Below, piece after piece: positions 23,402 through 32,556 of a DNA stretch of 64,000 bases. The notes beneath the pieces are model-generated. The model was not told where the DNA came from, searched no databases, and worked only from the letters and a program-made list of their open reading frames with translations. Made by a program: the position numbers and the translations under genes. The DNA comes from an uncultured Erythrobacter sp. (GTDB taxonomy: Bacteria; Pseudomonadota; Alphaproteobacteria; Sphingomonadales; Sphingomonadaceae). The stretch covers positions 1,919,611-1,983,610 of the forward strand of contig NZ_CANMIJ010000001.1 in NCBI RefSeq assembly GCF_947497915.1, given 5' to 3'. Position 1 is the first letter of the stretch, and the number at the start of each line of letters is the position of its first letter.

Positions 23402-24235
23402 ATGAATAACACGTATATTGTCGGCACGTTCGATGTTGCCGAACTCGCCTTCCTTAGTTTCTTTGTCTTTTTCATCGGTCTGGTGATTTACCTGAACCGT
23501 GAAAGCCGCCGCGAAGGCTATCCGTTAGAGGATGAGTTTACCGGCCGCGTCCAACCCGGCAGCCCGCTGTCCGATGGCGGGAAGAAAGAATTCCAACTGC
23601 CTGATGGCCGCGGCACCTATGTGCCAGAAGATGTTGCGCGCGACCCTGTTGATGTGCCTGCAACACGCACATTCCACGCTGGCGGCGCGCCGTATCACCC
23701 AACAGGCGACGCGATGAAAGACGGAATGGGCCCTGCGGCCTATGCGAACCGTCAGGATTACGCCGACCTTACATTTGATGGCCGCCTGCGGATCGTTCCG
23801 CTTGCCGACAGCTACGAAATTGAGGTTGCACCCAATGATGTCAACATCATGGGCTGGCCTGTCATCGGCGCTGAAAAGCAGCCGGTTGGCACAGTGACCG
23901 ACATCTGGGTCGACCAGTCGGAACACATCATCCGCTATCTGGAAGTCACCACCAATAAGGGGACCAAAGTGCTTGCCCCGATGGCGGTGAGTGTCGTCCA
24001 GAAAAAGGGCCCGCTTCAAGGCATGTTTGGAAACAACGAGTCCCTGACAACCGGTATCCTACCGGACAGTGCAGAGCTTGTTGAGATCGACGCGATCACA
24101 GCGGAACAGTTTGAAAGCGTACCGCAGGTTGCCACCGCCGGTCAGGTCACTCGTCTCGAAGAAGACAAGATCCAGGCCTATTTCGGCGGCGGTTATCTCT
24201 ATGCGACTGCTGAGCGGGGCGAACCGTGGCTGTAA
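23402..24235 (+). CDS. puhA: Photosynthetic reaction centre H subunit
   Basis: A 277-residue subunit with one N-terminal membrane helix (about residues 12-31) and a large cytoplasmic PRC-barrel domain. It caps the LM core and shapes the quinone-proton path. Landmarks: FFIGLVIYLNRESRREGYPL, VPLADSYEIEVAPNDVNIMGWPV and VTDIWVDQSEHIIRYLEV. GAGAGGAA lies shortly before the ATG. The 3' end overlaps puhB by 10 bases. Confidence 0.97.
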   Translation: MNNTYIVGTFDVAELAFLSFFVFFIGLVIYLNRESRREGYPLEDEFTGRVQPGSPLSDGGKKEFQLPDGRGTYVPEDVARDPVDVPATRTFHAGGAPYHPTGDAMKDGMGPAAYANRQDYADLTFDGRLRIVPLADSYEIEVAPNDVNIMGWPVIGAEKQPVGTVTDIWVDQSEHIIRYLEVTTNKGTKVLAPMAVSVVQKKGPLQGMFGNNESLTTGILPDSAELVEIDAITAEQFESVPQVATAGQVTRLEEDKIQAYFGGGYLYATAERGEPWL

Positions 24236-24963
24236 ACACCGCGCCCGCCTCTGCCGCTCCGCAGCCTTTCGATGAAAGCACCATCGACGGGCCAAGCGGG
24301 GACGGTGACCCAATGGGCACGCCTGCGCCTGATGAGAGAGTGCTGTGGAAGGGGAAGCCTGATCTGGCCGTTCTCGCCCGCAGTGCCTTTCACATCCGCA
24401 AGGTTGCACTGTATTTTGCGGCCCTAATCGGCATCTCGCTGGCCTTCGGCAACACGAATGCGGCGATTGTCTGTGCGGTGCTCGGCGTGGCAGCTATTGT
24501 CGTGTTGCAGGGCCTTGCATGGCAATCGCGCCGGACGACGGTGTACATTCTTACGAATGATCGCCTGATCATTCGCAAGGGTATGGCAATCGAGACGCGG
24601 ATCAATCTGCCGCTAAAACAGATCGGATCGGCTAACCTCAAAATGCGCACAAAATCGCATGGCGATATCGCGATGACGCTCAATGGGGAGCGTTTACTGG
24701 GATATCTGCTGCTGTGGCCGCATGTGCGCCCGTTCAAGTTCGCTTATCCAGAGCCGGCGCTTCGCGCTATTCCGGATGCCGAGAACGTGGCTCAAGTGCT
24801 GGCCGAGGCATGCGCAAAACATGTCGCGATTGATCGCAGCGTTGACGCGAAAACGGATGCAGGCGCGCAGCAGGTGAACGGCCTTGCTGCCCCGCGTCAG
24901 CGCGCACCGCGCCCGCAGGCTGAACCGATCGCGGATCGCGGTCTTGAGGGAGCTCCCGCATGA
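24226..24963 (+). CDS. puhB: Photosynthetic complex assembly protein PuhB
   Basis: A 245-residue protein with two to three hydrophobic helices (about 55-95) followed by a PH-like domain (TTVYILTNDRLIIRKG onward). PuhB helps assemble the reaction centre in Rhodobacter. The GTG at 24226 overlaps the puhA end. An ATG 29 codons later, before the conserved PDERVLWKGKPD stretch, is also possible. The last 40 residues are Ala/Pro-rich. The stop overlaps the puhC start. Confidence 0.93.
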   Translation: MAVNTAPASAAPQPFDESTIDGPSGDGDPMGTPAPDERVLWKGKPDLAVLARSAFHIRKVALYFAALIGISLAFGNTNAAIVCAVLGVAAIVVLQGLAWQSRRTTVYILTNDRLIIRKGMAIETRINLPLKQIGSANLKMRTKSHGDIAMTLNGERLLGYLLLWPHVRPFKFAYPEPALRAIPDAENVAQVLAEACAKHVAIDRSVDAKTDAGAQQVNGLAAPRQRAPRPQAEPIADRGLEGAPA

Positions 24964-25430
24964 TCGTGCGCGAATACGAAGAAGACGAAGTCACCGTCCA
25001 CAAAGTACCGCTAATGCTAGCGGGCGGCGTGGCGGCGATTTCGCTGGCGCTGACGGCGTCGGTCACGCTTGGCTATGCCGATCCGGCATCCGTGCCAAGC
25101 GAGGTCCGCGCCGCCGAAGGCACCACGTCTGTCTCCACCCGCAGCATCCAGTTTTACGATGAAGCGGATGGCACCGTCCGGGTCGAAGACGCGCTTTCAG
25201 GCGATGTCATTGACCGTTTTCCCCCTGCGACCGGCGGCTTTGTCCGCTCCAGCGTGCGCAGCCTGGTCCACGAACGGCGGATCAGAGGGATTGGCGCAGC
25301 CACCCCGTTCGAGTTGATCGAATGGAGCGATGGCGCGCTGTCTTTGCAGGACACAACGACGGGCGAAGCAATCGAACTGGCTTCTTTTGGAAGCGATAAC
25401 CGCGCGGTGTTTGCCGCTATGTTGAAATAG
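24960..25430 (+). CDS. puhC: Photosynthetic complex assembly protein PuhC
   Basis: A 156-residue protein with one N-terminal membrane helix (about residues 16-38) and a periplasmic domain, the layout of PuhC, which affects LH1 and reaction-centre organisation. The motif GFVRSSVRSLVHERRIRGI and the following FELIEWSDGALSLQD are typical. ATGA overlap with puhB. Confidence 0.93.
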   Translation: MIVREYEEDEVTVHKVPLMLAGGVAAISLALTASVTLGYADPASVPSEVRAAEGTTSVSTRSIQFYDEADGTVRVEDALSGDVIDRFPPATGGFVRSSVRSLVHERRIRGIGAATPFELIEWSDGALSLQDTTTGEAIELASFGSDNRAVFAAMLK

Positions 25431-25441
25431 GAGAAGCGTCG

Positions 25442-25759
25442 ATGGGATCCGATGCCAATACCCCAAACCACAGCGGAGCAAGGCAGTTTGATACACCTTG
25501 CACAATATCCGTGGAGCAAAGCTCCGAACATTTTCATGCACATGTCGATTTGGAGGGCGATGTCGAATTGCGCCCCGGCGACAAAGTGCGCGTGCACGGC
25601 GATCCGATTTCGATCCCGTTTGGCCACAGCGCGACATTTGAACGCGCCGCAACGGTCACACGAGCAGGGCCAATTGCCCGCGCTTTGACCCGTATTGCCG
25701 CCTATTTCGAATTCGCAGAACTCTACGAAGTCAGCTTCAACCCCGGGAGGATCAAATGA
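25442..25759 (+). CDS. Small conserved PGC protein between puhC and acsF
   Basis: A 105-residue soluble protein without a membrane segment or known domain. AGGAGAAG lies upstream of its ATG, and its stop overlaps the acsF start as ATGA, so it is surely translated in this operon. The middle part ([25 protein letters not shown]) looks like beta-strands of a small barrel, and the C-terminus (about 75-95) is helical. Proteins in this place recur in Sphingomonadales clusters as hypothetical proteins. A role with the cyclase or with assembly is a guess from position. Confidence 0.85.
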   Translation: MGSDANTPNHSGARQFDTPCTISVEQSSEHFHAHVDLEGDVELRPGDKVRVHGDPISIPFGHSATFERAATVTRAGPIARALTRIAAYFEFAELYEVSFNPGRIK

Positions 25760-26817
25760 ACGCTCACGCACCTATTAGCAGCGAAGACGCAATGGCGATC
25801 GCCACTCAGGACACGATGCTGACCCCGCGGTTCTACACCACCGATTTCGATGCGCTTGACGCGATTGATGTATCGCTGGTCCGTAAGGAATGGGACCAGC
25901 TTATCTCCGACATGGTCGGCGATCCGAACAAGAAACACTTCAAACACAATGACAGTTTCGCTGGCATTATCGAAAACCTCGAACCGGAACTGCGCGCCGA
26001 GTTTACCGACTTCCTAGTCAGCTCGATGACCTCCGAGTTTTCGGGCTGCATTCTGTATGCAGAAATCGCGAAGCGGACGAAGAACCCCGATGTGAAGCAG
26101 CTGTTCAAATTGCTTGCACGCGATGAAAGCCGCCATGCCGGTTTCATCAATGAATGCCTCAAGGATGCAGGCATCGGTGTCGATCTGAGCTTCCTAACGA
26201 AGACCAAGAAATACACCTACTTCAAACCGAAGTTCATTTGGTACGCGGTCTATCTGTCTGAGAAGATCGGTTACGCACGCTACATCGCGATTTACCGTCA
26301 CCTTGCGGCCAATCCTCAGCACAAATTCCACCCGATCTTCGATTGGTTCGAGGAATGGTGCAACGACGAATTCCGCCATGGTGAAGCCTTTGCAATGCTG
26401 ATGCGCGCAGACCCGGATTTGCTGAAAGGCTATAACAAGCTGTGGATCAGGTTCTTCCTGCTTTCGGTTTACGCCACGATGTATGTTCGCGACCATGCGC
26501 GGCCTGTGTTCCACAAGGCGCTGGGCGTTGATCCGACCGAGTACGATTACAAAGTCTTCGAAATCTGCAACCAGATCAGCCGTCAGGTTTTCCCGGTTGA
26601 ACTCGACATCGATAGCCCTGCCTTCCGCAAGAATATGGAGGCTTTGCGTCAAGCAGCCCTGCGAATCGAAGCGGGTAAAGAACAGGGCGGCATCGGCGGC
26701 ATGGCCAAACGTATCACCGGTATGGCCGGTGCAGGCTGGAATTTCGCCAAGATGTACGTCCAGCGCACCAAATCGAATGAACTTCCGCAGTCTATCCGGC
26801 TTCAACCTGCGTGGTAA
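25756..26817 (+). CDS. acsF: Aerobic Mg-protoporphyrin IX monomethyl ester cyclase AcsF
   Basis: A 353-residue diiron oxidase that forms ring E of bacteriochlorophyll using O2. Carboxylate/His iron ligands are visible as the two ExxH pairs DESRHAGF (about residue 123) and [10 protein letters not shown] (about 207), plus [12 protein letters not shown] (about 95). This is the oxygen-dependent cyclase; the anaerobic BchE is not in the window. That fits an aerobic phototroph. The 3' end overlaps puhE. Confidence 0.97.
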   Translation: MNAHAPISSEDAMAIATQDTMLTPRFYTTDFDALDAIDVSLVRKEWDQLISDMVGDPNKKHFKHNDSFAGIIENLEPELRAEFTDFLVSSMTSEFSGCILYAEIAKRTKNPDVKQLFKLLARDESRHAGFINECLKDAGIGVDLSFLTKTKKYTYFKPKFIWYAVYLSEKIGYARYIAIYRHLAANPQHKFHPIFDWFEEWCNDEFRHGEAFAMLMRADPDLLKGYNKLWIRFFLLSVYATMYVRDHARPVFHKALGVDPTEYDYKVFEICNQISRQVFPVELDIDSPAFRKNMEALRQAALRIEAGKEQGGIGGMAKRITGMAGAGWNFAKMYVQRTKSNELPQSIRLQPAW

Positions 26818-27614
26818 GCTGGAGTGGCCATATTGTACCGTTCATCGTGACGGTCGCGATCTGGTTTATCGCAACCGGGCTAATCGCCTGGGCAGATAAC
26901 CGTGAGCGCGCGACATTCTCTCGCAGCCTTATAATCGGCGGTGCGTGCGGAATTGCGGGTTTGATCACGATCCTCATCGCTTCGCAAACTGCGGCGCTTT
27001 GGGCGGTCTATCTGTCCTTTATCGGCGCGCTGATGGTGTGGGGCTGGCATGAGATCGGTTTCCTGACAGGAGCCGCCGCTGGCCCGCGCCGCGTTCCTGC
27101 CGATGAGGGCCTAAGCGGCGCGCGCCGCTTTGCCCAAGCCAGCGCGACTGTGATCCATCACGAGATCGCTCTTGCGCTCACCGCGCTGCTGCTGATCTCA
27201 CTCGCTTGGAACGCGCCTAATCAGATCGGTGCGACGGTGTTTGTCCTGCTGTTCGGCCTGCGTCTGACAGCAAAGATCAACATGTATGTCGGCGTGCCCA
27301 ATTCGACAGCTGAAATGCTGCCCGCGCATCTCGCATATCTGAAGACCTATTTCGGCGAGAACCGGATGACGGCACTGCTCGCGCTTTCCATCTTTGGCAT
27401 CACGGCCGCGGCCCTGTGGTTCGGATCGCTGGCGCTCGCTGCACCGGTCGGCAGCGCTGAAATGGTCGGCGCAAGTTTGTTGACGACTTTGTGCCTTCTG
27501 GGCGCGCTGGAACACGTATTTTTGGCATTGCCGTTTCGTGACGGAATGCTGTGGGGCTGGGCTCTCCCAACTAGAGCGCCTGCCAAGAACACCAATTCGA
27601 ATTACGAGGGATAA
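26811..27614 (+). CDS. puhE: PuhE (DUF3623) membrane protein
   Basis: A 267-residue protein with about seven transmembrane segments. PuhE loss in Rhodobacter changes bacteriochlorophyll synthesis. Family marks: [32 protein letters not shown], and the [20 protein letters not shown] segment with [10 protein letters not shown]. It starts at a GTG inside the acsF end (seven-base overlap). hemA starts a few bases after its stop. Confidence 0.93.
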   Translation: MVSWSGHIVPFIVTVAIWFIATGLIAWADNRERATFSRSLIIGGACGIAGLITILIASQTAALWAVYLSFIGALMVWGWHEIGFLTGAAAGPRRVPADEGLSGARRFAQASATVIHHEIALALTALLLISLAWNAPNQIGATVFVLLFGLRLTAKINMYVGVPNSTAEMLPAHLAYLKTYFGENRMTALLALSIFGITAAALWFGSLALAAPVGSAEMVGASLLTTLCLLGALEHVFLALPFRDGMLWGWALPTRAPAKNTNSNYEG

Positions 27615-27637
27615 TCATGGGAACAGAGGGAAAAACC

Positions 27638-28858
27638 ATGGACTTTGATACCTTTTTCGCAAGCGAGCTGGACAGCGTTCGCGAAGATGGCCGGTACCGT
27701 GTTTTCACCGATATCAAGCGGCATCGGGGCAAGTTTCCCCATGCGACCCGCTTTGTCGGTGAGGAAACGCAGGCCGTCACTGTGTGGTGCTCAAACGACT
27801 ATCTCGGCATGGGGCAGCACCCCAAAGTGCTCGAAGCGATGCATTCTACCCTTGATGAATGCGGCGCTGGTGCAGGCGGCACCCGCAATATTTCAGGAAC
27901 AAATCACTATCACGTCGAATTGGAGGCAGAGCTCGCCGACTTGCATGGCAAGGAAAGCGCGCTGCTCTTTACCTCTGGATATGTTTCGAATTGGGCGGGT
28001 TTGGGAACGCTAGCGGCTAAGATCCCAGGCTGCGTAGTCTTCTCAGATTCGCTCAACCATGCTTCCATGATCGAAGGTATCCGGCACAGCCGCGCGCCGT
28101 ACAAAGTCTGGAAGCACAACGATGTTGAGCATCTCGACCGGATGCTGTCCGAATTCGGACCGGAGGTGCCCAAGCTGGTCGCCTTTGAAAGCGTCTATTC
28201 GATGGACGGTGATATTGCCCCCATCGCCGAGATCCTCGATGTTTGTGAGAAGCACGGCGCGATGAGCTACATCGATGAAGTCCACGCCGTTGGCCTGTAT
28301 GGCCCGCGCGGCGGCGGTATCGCCGAACGCGAAGGCTTGATGGATCGGATCACCGTAATCGAAGGCACTCTTGGCAAGGCATTTGGCGTCATGGGCGGAT
28401 ACATCGCTGCCAGCCGCAACCTTGTCGATTTTGTGCGCAGTTTTGCCAGCGGCTTTATCTTTTCAACCGCCCTTCCCCCTGCTGTTGCAGCGGGCGCCGC
28501 GGCCAGCATTCGCCACCTCAAATCGAGCGACGAAGAGCGCGAGATGCAGCAAGACCGGGTCAAACAGGTACGGCGCAAGCTCGATCTGCTCGGCATTCCG
28601 CATCTCGACAATCCGAGCCACATCATCCCGGTGATGGTCGGGGACGCGAAGAAGTGCAAAATGATTAGCGATTGGTTGATGGACAATCACGGCATCTATG
28701 TTCAGCCAATCAACTATCCGACGGTACCTGTGGGCACAGAGCGTCTGCGCCTTACCCCGTCACCCGTGCATGATGACGGCGATATTGATCGCCTCGTCAA
28801 TGCACTCAGCGAAATTTGGTCGCAATGTGAACTTGCGCGGATGTCAGCAGCGGCTTGA
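27638..28858 (+). CDS. hemA: 5-Aminolevulinate synthase HemA
   Basis: This PLP enzyme joins glycine and succinyl-CoA to ALA, the first step of the C4 tetrapyrrole route. The 406-residue protein from the ATG at 27638 begins [12 protein letters not shown], the usual ALAS N-terminus, with GAGGG six bases ahead. An ATG at 27617 with its own GAGGG would add seven residues. The PLP lysine is in [26 protein letters not shown] and the glycine-rich [12 protein letters not shown] lie upstream. Its place at the end of the bch-puh operon ties precursor supply to pigment synthesis. Confidence 0.96.
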   Translation: MDFDTFFASELDSVREDGRYRVFTDIKRHRGKFPHATRFVGEETQAVTVWCSNDYLGMGQHPKVLEAMHSTLDECGAGAGGTRNISGTNHYHVELEAELADLHGKESALLFTSGYVSNWAGLGTLAAKIPGCVVFSDSLNHASMIEGIRHSRAPYKVWKHNDVEHLDRMLSEFGPEVPKLVAFESVYSMDGDIAPIAEILDVCEKHGAMSYIDEVHAVGLYGPRGGGIAEREGLMDRITVIEGTLGKAFGVMGGYIAASRNLVDFVRSFASGFIFSTALPPAVAAGAAASIRHLKSSDEEREMQQDRVKQVRRKLDLLGIPHLDNPSHIIPVMVGDAKKCKMISDWLMDNHGIYVQPINYPTVPVGTERLRLTPSPVHDDGDIDRLVNALSEIWSQCELARMSAAA

Positions 28859-28904
28859 TCCCATCCGCCAGCGCGGCAATCGCGCAGAATTACACCGGCC
28901 AAAG

Positions 28905-28939
28905 AAAAGGGCGACGTGGTAACCCACGCCGCCCTTTTT
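28905..28939. terminator. Terminator after hemA, likely bidirectional
   Basis: GGGCG-A-CGTGG pairs with CCACG-C-CGCCC across a TAAC loop (28909-28934), followed by TTTTT. On the other strand a T-rich CTTTTC run follows, so it can also end the cupredoxin transcript coming from the right. Confidence 0.92.
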
Positions 28940-28960
28940 GATTTCAAACGTCCGCTTGGT

Positions 28961-29539
28961 TTAGAGGCCAGCTTCGGTGAAGATTTCTTCGAATTCGCGG
29001 CCAGCGAGGCCCGGGTGCGTAACAGCTTTGGCTGCTTCGACGTTGGCTTCCATGCCGTCACCTTCAACGATGATCAGGCCAATCATGCCAGCTGCGTAGT
29101 GCGGAACGCACTGATAGCCGTACACGCCTGCTGTTGGCAGAACGTAGGAAACTTCCTTGTTGATCTCGCCTTCCCAGCCAGCAGCGCCTTCAGGCAGCAT
29201 CGACGGGATCGATGACGACTGGTGAGTCGGATCGGTTGGGATGAAACGCACGGTGTCGCCGACTTTGGCACGGATAAGGCGCGGCTTGAAAACCTGCATG
29301 CCCGACGCTTCGTCTGGATCGCGAGTGTACATGTTGATGTCGATTACTGTGCCGTTGGCTTCGACTTCAGGAGCAACCGGTGCTGCTGCTTCGGCTGGTG
29401 CTGCTTCTTCAGCAGGCGCCGCTTCGGTTGCCGCTTCTGCAGGTGCTTCATCGGTGCCGTCGGTACGTCCGCCGCCGCACGCTGCGAGTGCAAGAAGGCC
29501 GGCTACTGCGACCGAACCTTTAAGAATGTTGCGCTTCAT
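28961..29539 (-). CDS. Pseudoazurin-like copper lipoprotein
   Basis: A 192-residue cupredoxin. The N-terminus MKRNILKGSVAVAGLLALAAC is a lipoprotein signal with the lipobox LAAC, followed by an Ala/Glu-rich linker (about 25-58). The copper site matches pseudoazurin: His in DPTHQSSS, then Cys, His and Met in GVYGYQCVPHYAAGM. AGGA lies before the ATG; the longer opening back to 29665 lacks sense. It stands where cycA is found in Rhodobacter. With no pufC present, it is a reasonable electron donor to the reaction centre, but this is inferred from position only. Confidence 0.88.
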   Translation of the reverse strand: MKRNILKGSVAVAGLLALAACGGGRTDGTDEAPAEAATEAAPAEEAAPAEAAAPVAPEVEANGTVIDINMYTRDPDEASGMQVFKPRLIRAKVGDTVRFIPTDPTHQSSSIPSMLPEGAAGWEGEINKEVSYVLPTAGVYGYQCVPHYAAGMIGLIIVEGDGMEANVEAAKAVTHPGLAGREFEEIFTEAGL

Positions 29540-29782
29540 AATCGTAATCCTCTGTATTACTCGAATATCCCACGAATGGGACAATAGAACAGTTTTCCAA
29601 GCGTTGAAAGCAGTCGTTCCGCGCGGCTGTATTCCGCGTTGATAATGCTCTTCGCAACCCAACAACGCACAAGCGGCAAAGGGTTTCCCGACATTTCCAT
29701 TGCAATCACACGGGCAGAGGGATTGGAGCGCGCATGCATCCCGACATTGCCAATCAGAACGGGGACGCTTAACGCTTACCCC
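29540..29782. promoter_or_regulatory. Divergent cupredoxin/DUF1499 promoter region
   Basis: A 243-base gap between divergent genes. In the leader of the cupredoxin mRNA, TCCCA-CGAA-TGGGA (29568-29581; UUCG loop on the minus strand) forms a small hairpin. I see no clear PpsR site and no further gene. Confidence 0.4.
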
Positions 29783-30589
29783 ATGAAAAACATCTCATGG
29801 AAATCCAAACTCGCCTTTGCCCTGATCGTGTTCCTGCCGCTCTATTTCGCGGTGTCCGCGCTAGGCACGAAATTCGGTATTTGGAGCTGGCAAACAGGGC
29901 TCGGCACGTTGATCGGCGGTTTCGGGCTTTGGGTCATCGGAATTGTCGGTGTTGTGTGCCTTGTGCTGCTCATCATGGCGCTGATCAAGAAACCTCGTAA
30001 GGGCTGGATGTTGCCAGCACTTGGCGTTGCGATGCCAGTCGGTGCGTTGGTGATGTTGGGATCTGCGCAAACCACAGCAGGCGAAAACCCGATCCATGAT
30101 GTTGCGACCGACACCGCAAACCCGCCCACATTCTCTTCAGAAACTCTGGCAGCGCGCGAAGAGTTCGGTGCCAATGCGCTGAACGGTTATCAGACGCCGT
30201 TAGGTGATCTGGAGCAGTACGCATCTACAAAGGAAGACGACCCTGAGCTCGCTATTAAATCGCATGCTCAGATCATCAATGACACTTATCCGACGCTGCG
30301 CCCACTGCCACTTGGCGGCGCGAGCAAGACGGATGCGGTTGCCGCTGTTGCCGCGGCCATGGACAAACTTGGCCTCACCGAAATTCGCTCTGACGCGGAA
30401 ACTGGTGTTGTCGAAGGCGTGGCAGAGACCTTCTGGTTCGGCTTCAAAGACGATGTCGTTGCCCGCATTGGCGAGAACGAGATTGATTTCCGTTCTACGA
30501 GCCGTGTAGGCCGCAGCGATCTGGGCGCGAACGCGGCGCGCATTGCTGAACTGCGCGAACTGGTCGCCGGGCAAATCGGCCAACGGTAA
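29783..30589 (+). CDS. DUF1499 membrane protein
   Basis: A 268-residue protein. It has three hydrophobic helices at the N-terminus (about 10-30, 38-68, 76-92) and a C-terminal DUF1499 domain (about 150-260) with the pattern YPTLRPLPL and ETFWFGFKDDVVARI. The function is unknown; members are common in Proteobacteria. I chose the ATG at 29783 because the 48 codons before it overlap the divergent promoter region and are not hydrophobic. The next gene converges one base away. Confidence 0.85.
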   Translation: MKNISWKSKLAFALIVFLPLYFAVSALGTKFGIWSWQTGLGTLIGGFGLWVIGIVGVVCLVLLIMALIKKPRKGWMLPALGVAMPVGALVMLGSAQTTAGENPIHDVATDTANPPTFSSETLAAREEFGANALNGYQTPLGDLEQYASTKEDDPELAIKSHAQIINDTYPTLRPLPLGGASKTDAVAAVAAAMDKLGLTEIRSDAETGVVEGVAETFWFGFKDDVVARIGENEIDFRSTSRVGRSDLGANAARIAELRELVAGQIGQR

Positions 30590-30590
30590 T

Positions 30591-31196
30591 TCAGTCTTTA
30601 AACTGAGCCATCGCAAGGGCGCTGCGCTGGAACACGGTTATCACGCATAGAGCGGCATAAACGTAGGCGAGCACCGCGAACCATGCGGGAAACACGCACA
30701 TTGCGATGAACACCGCGATGGTCTCGGCGCCCTCTGCCAAACCAGTGGAATAAAAGAAGCTCTTCTTGCCATGCGCATCGCTCGCATCGCCGCGTTCGGC
30801 CGCGATCACGGCGAAGGCTAAAAAGCTCACGCCCGTCAGCACAAAGCTAGCGACCAGCACCAAAGCGGGTAGCGTATTCTCCGGCGTCATAACGCCAAAG
30901 CCCAGCGGCACCGAAACATAGAACGCAAAGTCGGCGACAATGTCGAAATACCCGCCAAGCGTTGTCGGGCCGTTCGCGCGCGCAATCGCTCCGTCCAGAC
31001 CATCCGCCAGCCTGTTTGCTACAATCAGAGCGAGCCCGAGCCACACATGGCCCAGCGCAATGGCCGCCGCCCCGCCCAGACCAATCGCCAGACCGCCAAA
31101 GGTCAGCATATTCGCGCTGATCCCGGCCCGTGCCATCGCCTTACCCAGCCAGTTAAGCGAGGGATCAATCAGCGGGCGGATCTTTGCGTCAAACAC
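30591..31196 (-). CDS. CDP-alcohol phosphatidyltransferase family protein
   Basis: A 201-residue membrane enzyme with five to six helices. It carries the CDP-OH-P motif DGLDGAIARANGPTTLGGYFD followed by IVAD (DG-x2-AR-x8-G-x3-D-x3-D), so it should transfer a phospho-alcohol from a CDP-activated lipid. The substrate is not clear. The start is a GTG overlapping the stop of the upstream nucleoside transporter gene (TAGTG), which means coupled translation. Confidence 0.9.
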   Translation of the reverse strand: MFDAKIRPLIDPSLNWLGKAMARAGISANMLTFGGLAIGLGGAAAIALGHVWLGLALIVANRLADGLDGAIARANGPTTLGGYFDIVADFAFYVSVPLGFGVMTPENTLPALVLVASFVLTGVSFLAFAVIAAERGDASDAHGKKSFFYSTGLAEGAETIAVFIAMCVFPAWFAVLAYVYAALCVITVFQRSALAMAQFKD

Positions 31197-32488
31197 TAGG
31201 CCGCACCAATGGTGACGAGGCCAATCCAAGCACCTGTCATCGCAGTGGCGATATTACCCGCAATCCAGCTCTTAATGCCCAGCCCTGCCGCTTCTGCACG
31301 GCGCTCTGGACACAGCGTGCCAATGGTTGAGACAAGCAGACCCACACTGGCGAGGTTCGCCACTCCGCACAGCGCATAGGTCACGATCAGCAGGCTACGC
31401 GGGCTGAATGTACCATCGGGCATAGCCGCCAGTTCGAGGTAGGCGACATATTCGTTGAGGATCGCCTTGGTTCCCATCACACCGCCGGCCGCCTGAGCCT
31501 CGGCCCAAGGCACTCCGATCAACCACATCAACGGCGCAAGCACCCAGCCGAATATGCGTTTCAATGACAACGGCTCATCACCGACCAGCGGGAACAGCGC
31601 CAGCACTTGATCGGCGAGCGATACAAACGCGAACACCACAATGATCACTGCAATCACGGCGAGGAACAGCTGCATCCCGTCCATTGTACCCTTAACGATG
31701 GCATCAATGCTGGAATCGTATTTGAGCGCCTCTTCTTCGTTGTCTTCAGGGGCCCCGGCCTCTGTCGCTTCATCATCGGGTTTCCCCGGTACCATCAGCT
31801 TGGCAATTAACAGAGCGGCGGGAAGAGAGACCAGCGACGCGGAAATCATATGCCCCACCGCATCGTCCACGGTATCACGCAATGTCGTCGCGTATAGGAT
31901 CAGGATCGCGCCGCTGATGGTGGACATGGCGAGCACCATCACCTGGAACAGCTCGGCACGGCTCATCCGGGCAAAATACGCCCGCACGACCAGCGGGCTT
32001 TCCACCACTCCAAGGAACATGTTTGCTCCGCCCGAAAGGCCGACGACCCCGCTCACGCCCAGCGATTTGCGCAGCAAGAAAGACAGCCCGTTCACAAGCC
32101 AGCGCAGCACGCCCCAATGCCACAGCAAAGCCGCGAGTGCGGAGAATACGATCACAAGCGGTAATATCTGGAATGCGATGATCAGCGGAGGCTGCACGCC
32201 GTCTTTCAGTTCGAACGGTAACGGCGCCCCGCCGAGATAGCCGAACATGTACGATGAGCCGTCTAACGTAGCGCGCTCGATCGCAGACACGGCGTCATTG
32301 GCATAGGCCATCAAGTCCCACACAAACGGAACCCGCACGATAATCAGCGCGAGAGCCGCCTGAAGCACGAGTGCGCCTGCGATCCAGCGCCATGCGGGCC
32401 TGCCTGAGCGATCTTCGCTGATGCCCCACGCAATGGATAGCAAGACGGCGATGCCGAGCACACCGCGCAGCTGGTCAAACAGTTCCAA
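31196..32488 (-). CDS. CNT-family nucleoside transporter
   Basis: A 430-residue concentrative nucleoside transporter (NupC type), driven by H+ or Na+. Hydrophobic helices fill the protein. The family signatures GLSGGANMFLGVVESPLVV and VMGTKAILNEYVAY are visible, as well as ALCGVANLASVGLLVS. An unusual acidic loop (about residues 235-262, rich in Asp and Glu) splits the two halves. It is the upstream partner of the phosphatidyltransferase gene. Confidence 0.93.
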   Translation of the reverse strand: MELFDQLRGVLGIAVLLSIAWGISEDRSGRPAWRWIAGALVLQAALALIIVRVPFVWDLMAYANDAVSAIERATLDGSSYMFGYLGGAPLPFELKDGVQPPLIIAFQILPLVIVFSALAALLWHWGVLRWLVNGLSFLLRKSLGVSGVVGLSGGANMFLGVVESPLVVRAYFARMSRAELFQVMVLAMSTISGAILILYATTLRDTVDDAVGHMISASLVSLPAALLIAKLMVPGKPDDEATEAGAPEDNEEEALKYDSSIDAIVKGTMDGMQLFLAVIAVIIVVFAFVSLADQVLALFPLVGDEPLSLKRIFGWVLAPLMWLIGVPWAEAQAAGGVMGTKAILNEYVAYLELAAMPDGTFSPRSLLIVTYALCGVANLASVGLLVSTIGTLCPERRAEAAGLGIKSWIAGNIATAMTGAWIGLVTIGAA

Positions 32489-32556
32489 TTGGTATCCCCG
32501 CCATGCGCCCGAGCGGGCGCTTCGTCAGGCTCTTATGCGGAAAAAACGGCAAAGCG

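Noticed and set aside
32505-32520. GCGCCC/GGGCGC hairpin between the TVP38 fusion and the nucleoside transporter as a terminator
   Set aside because: No T-tract follows on either strand, so it is left unassigned.
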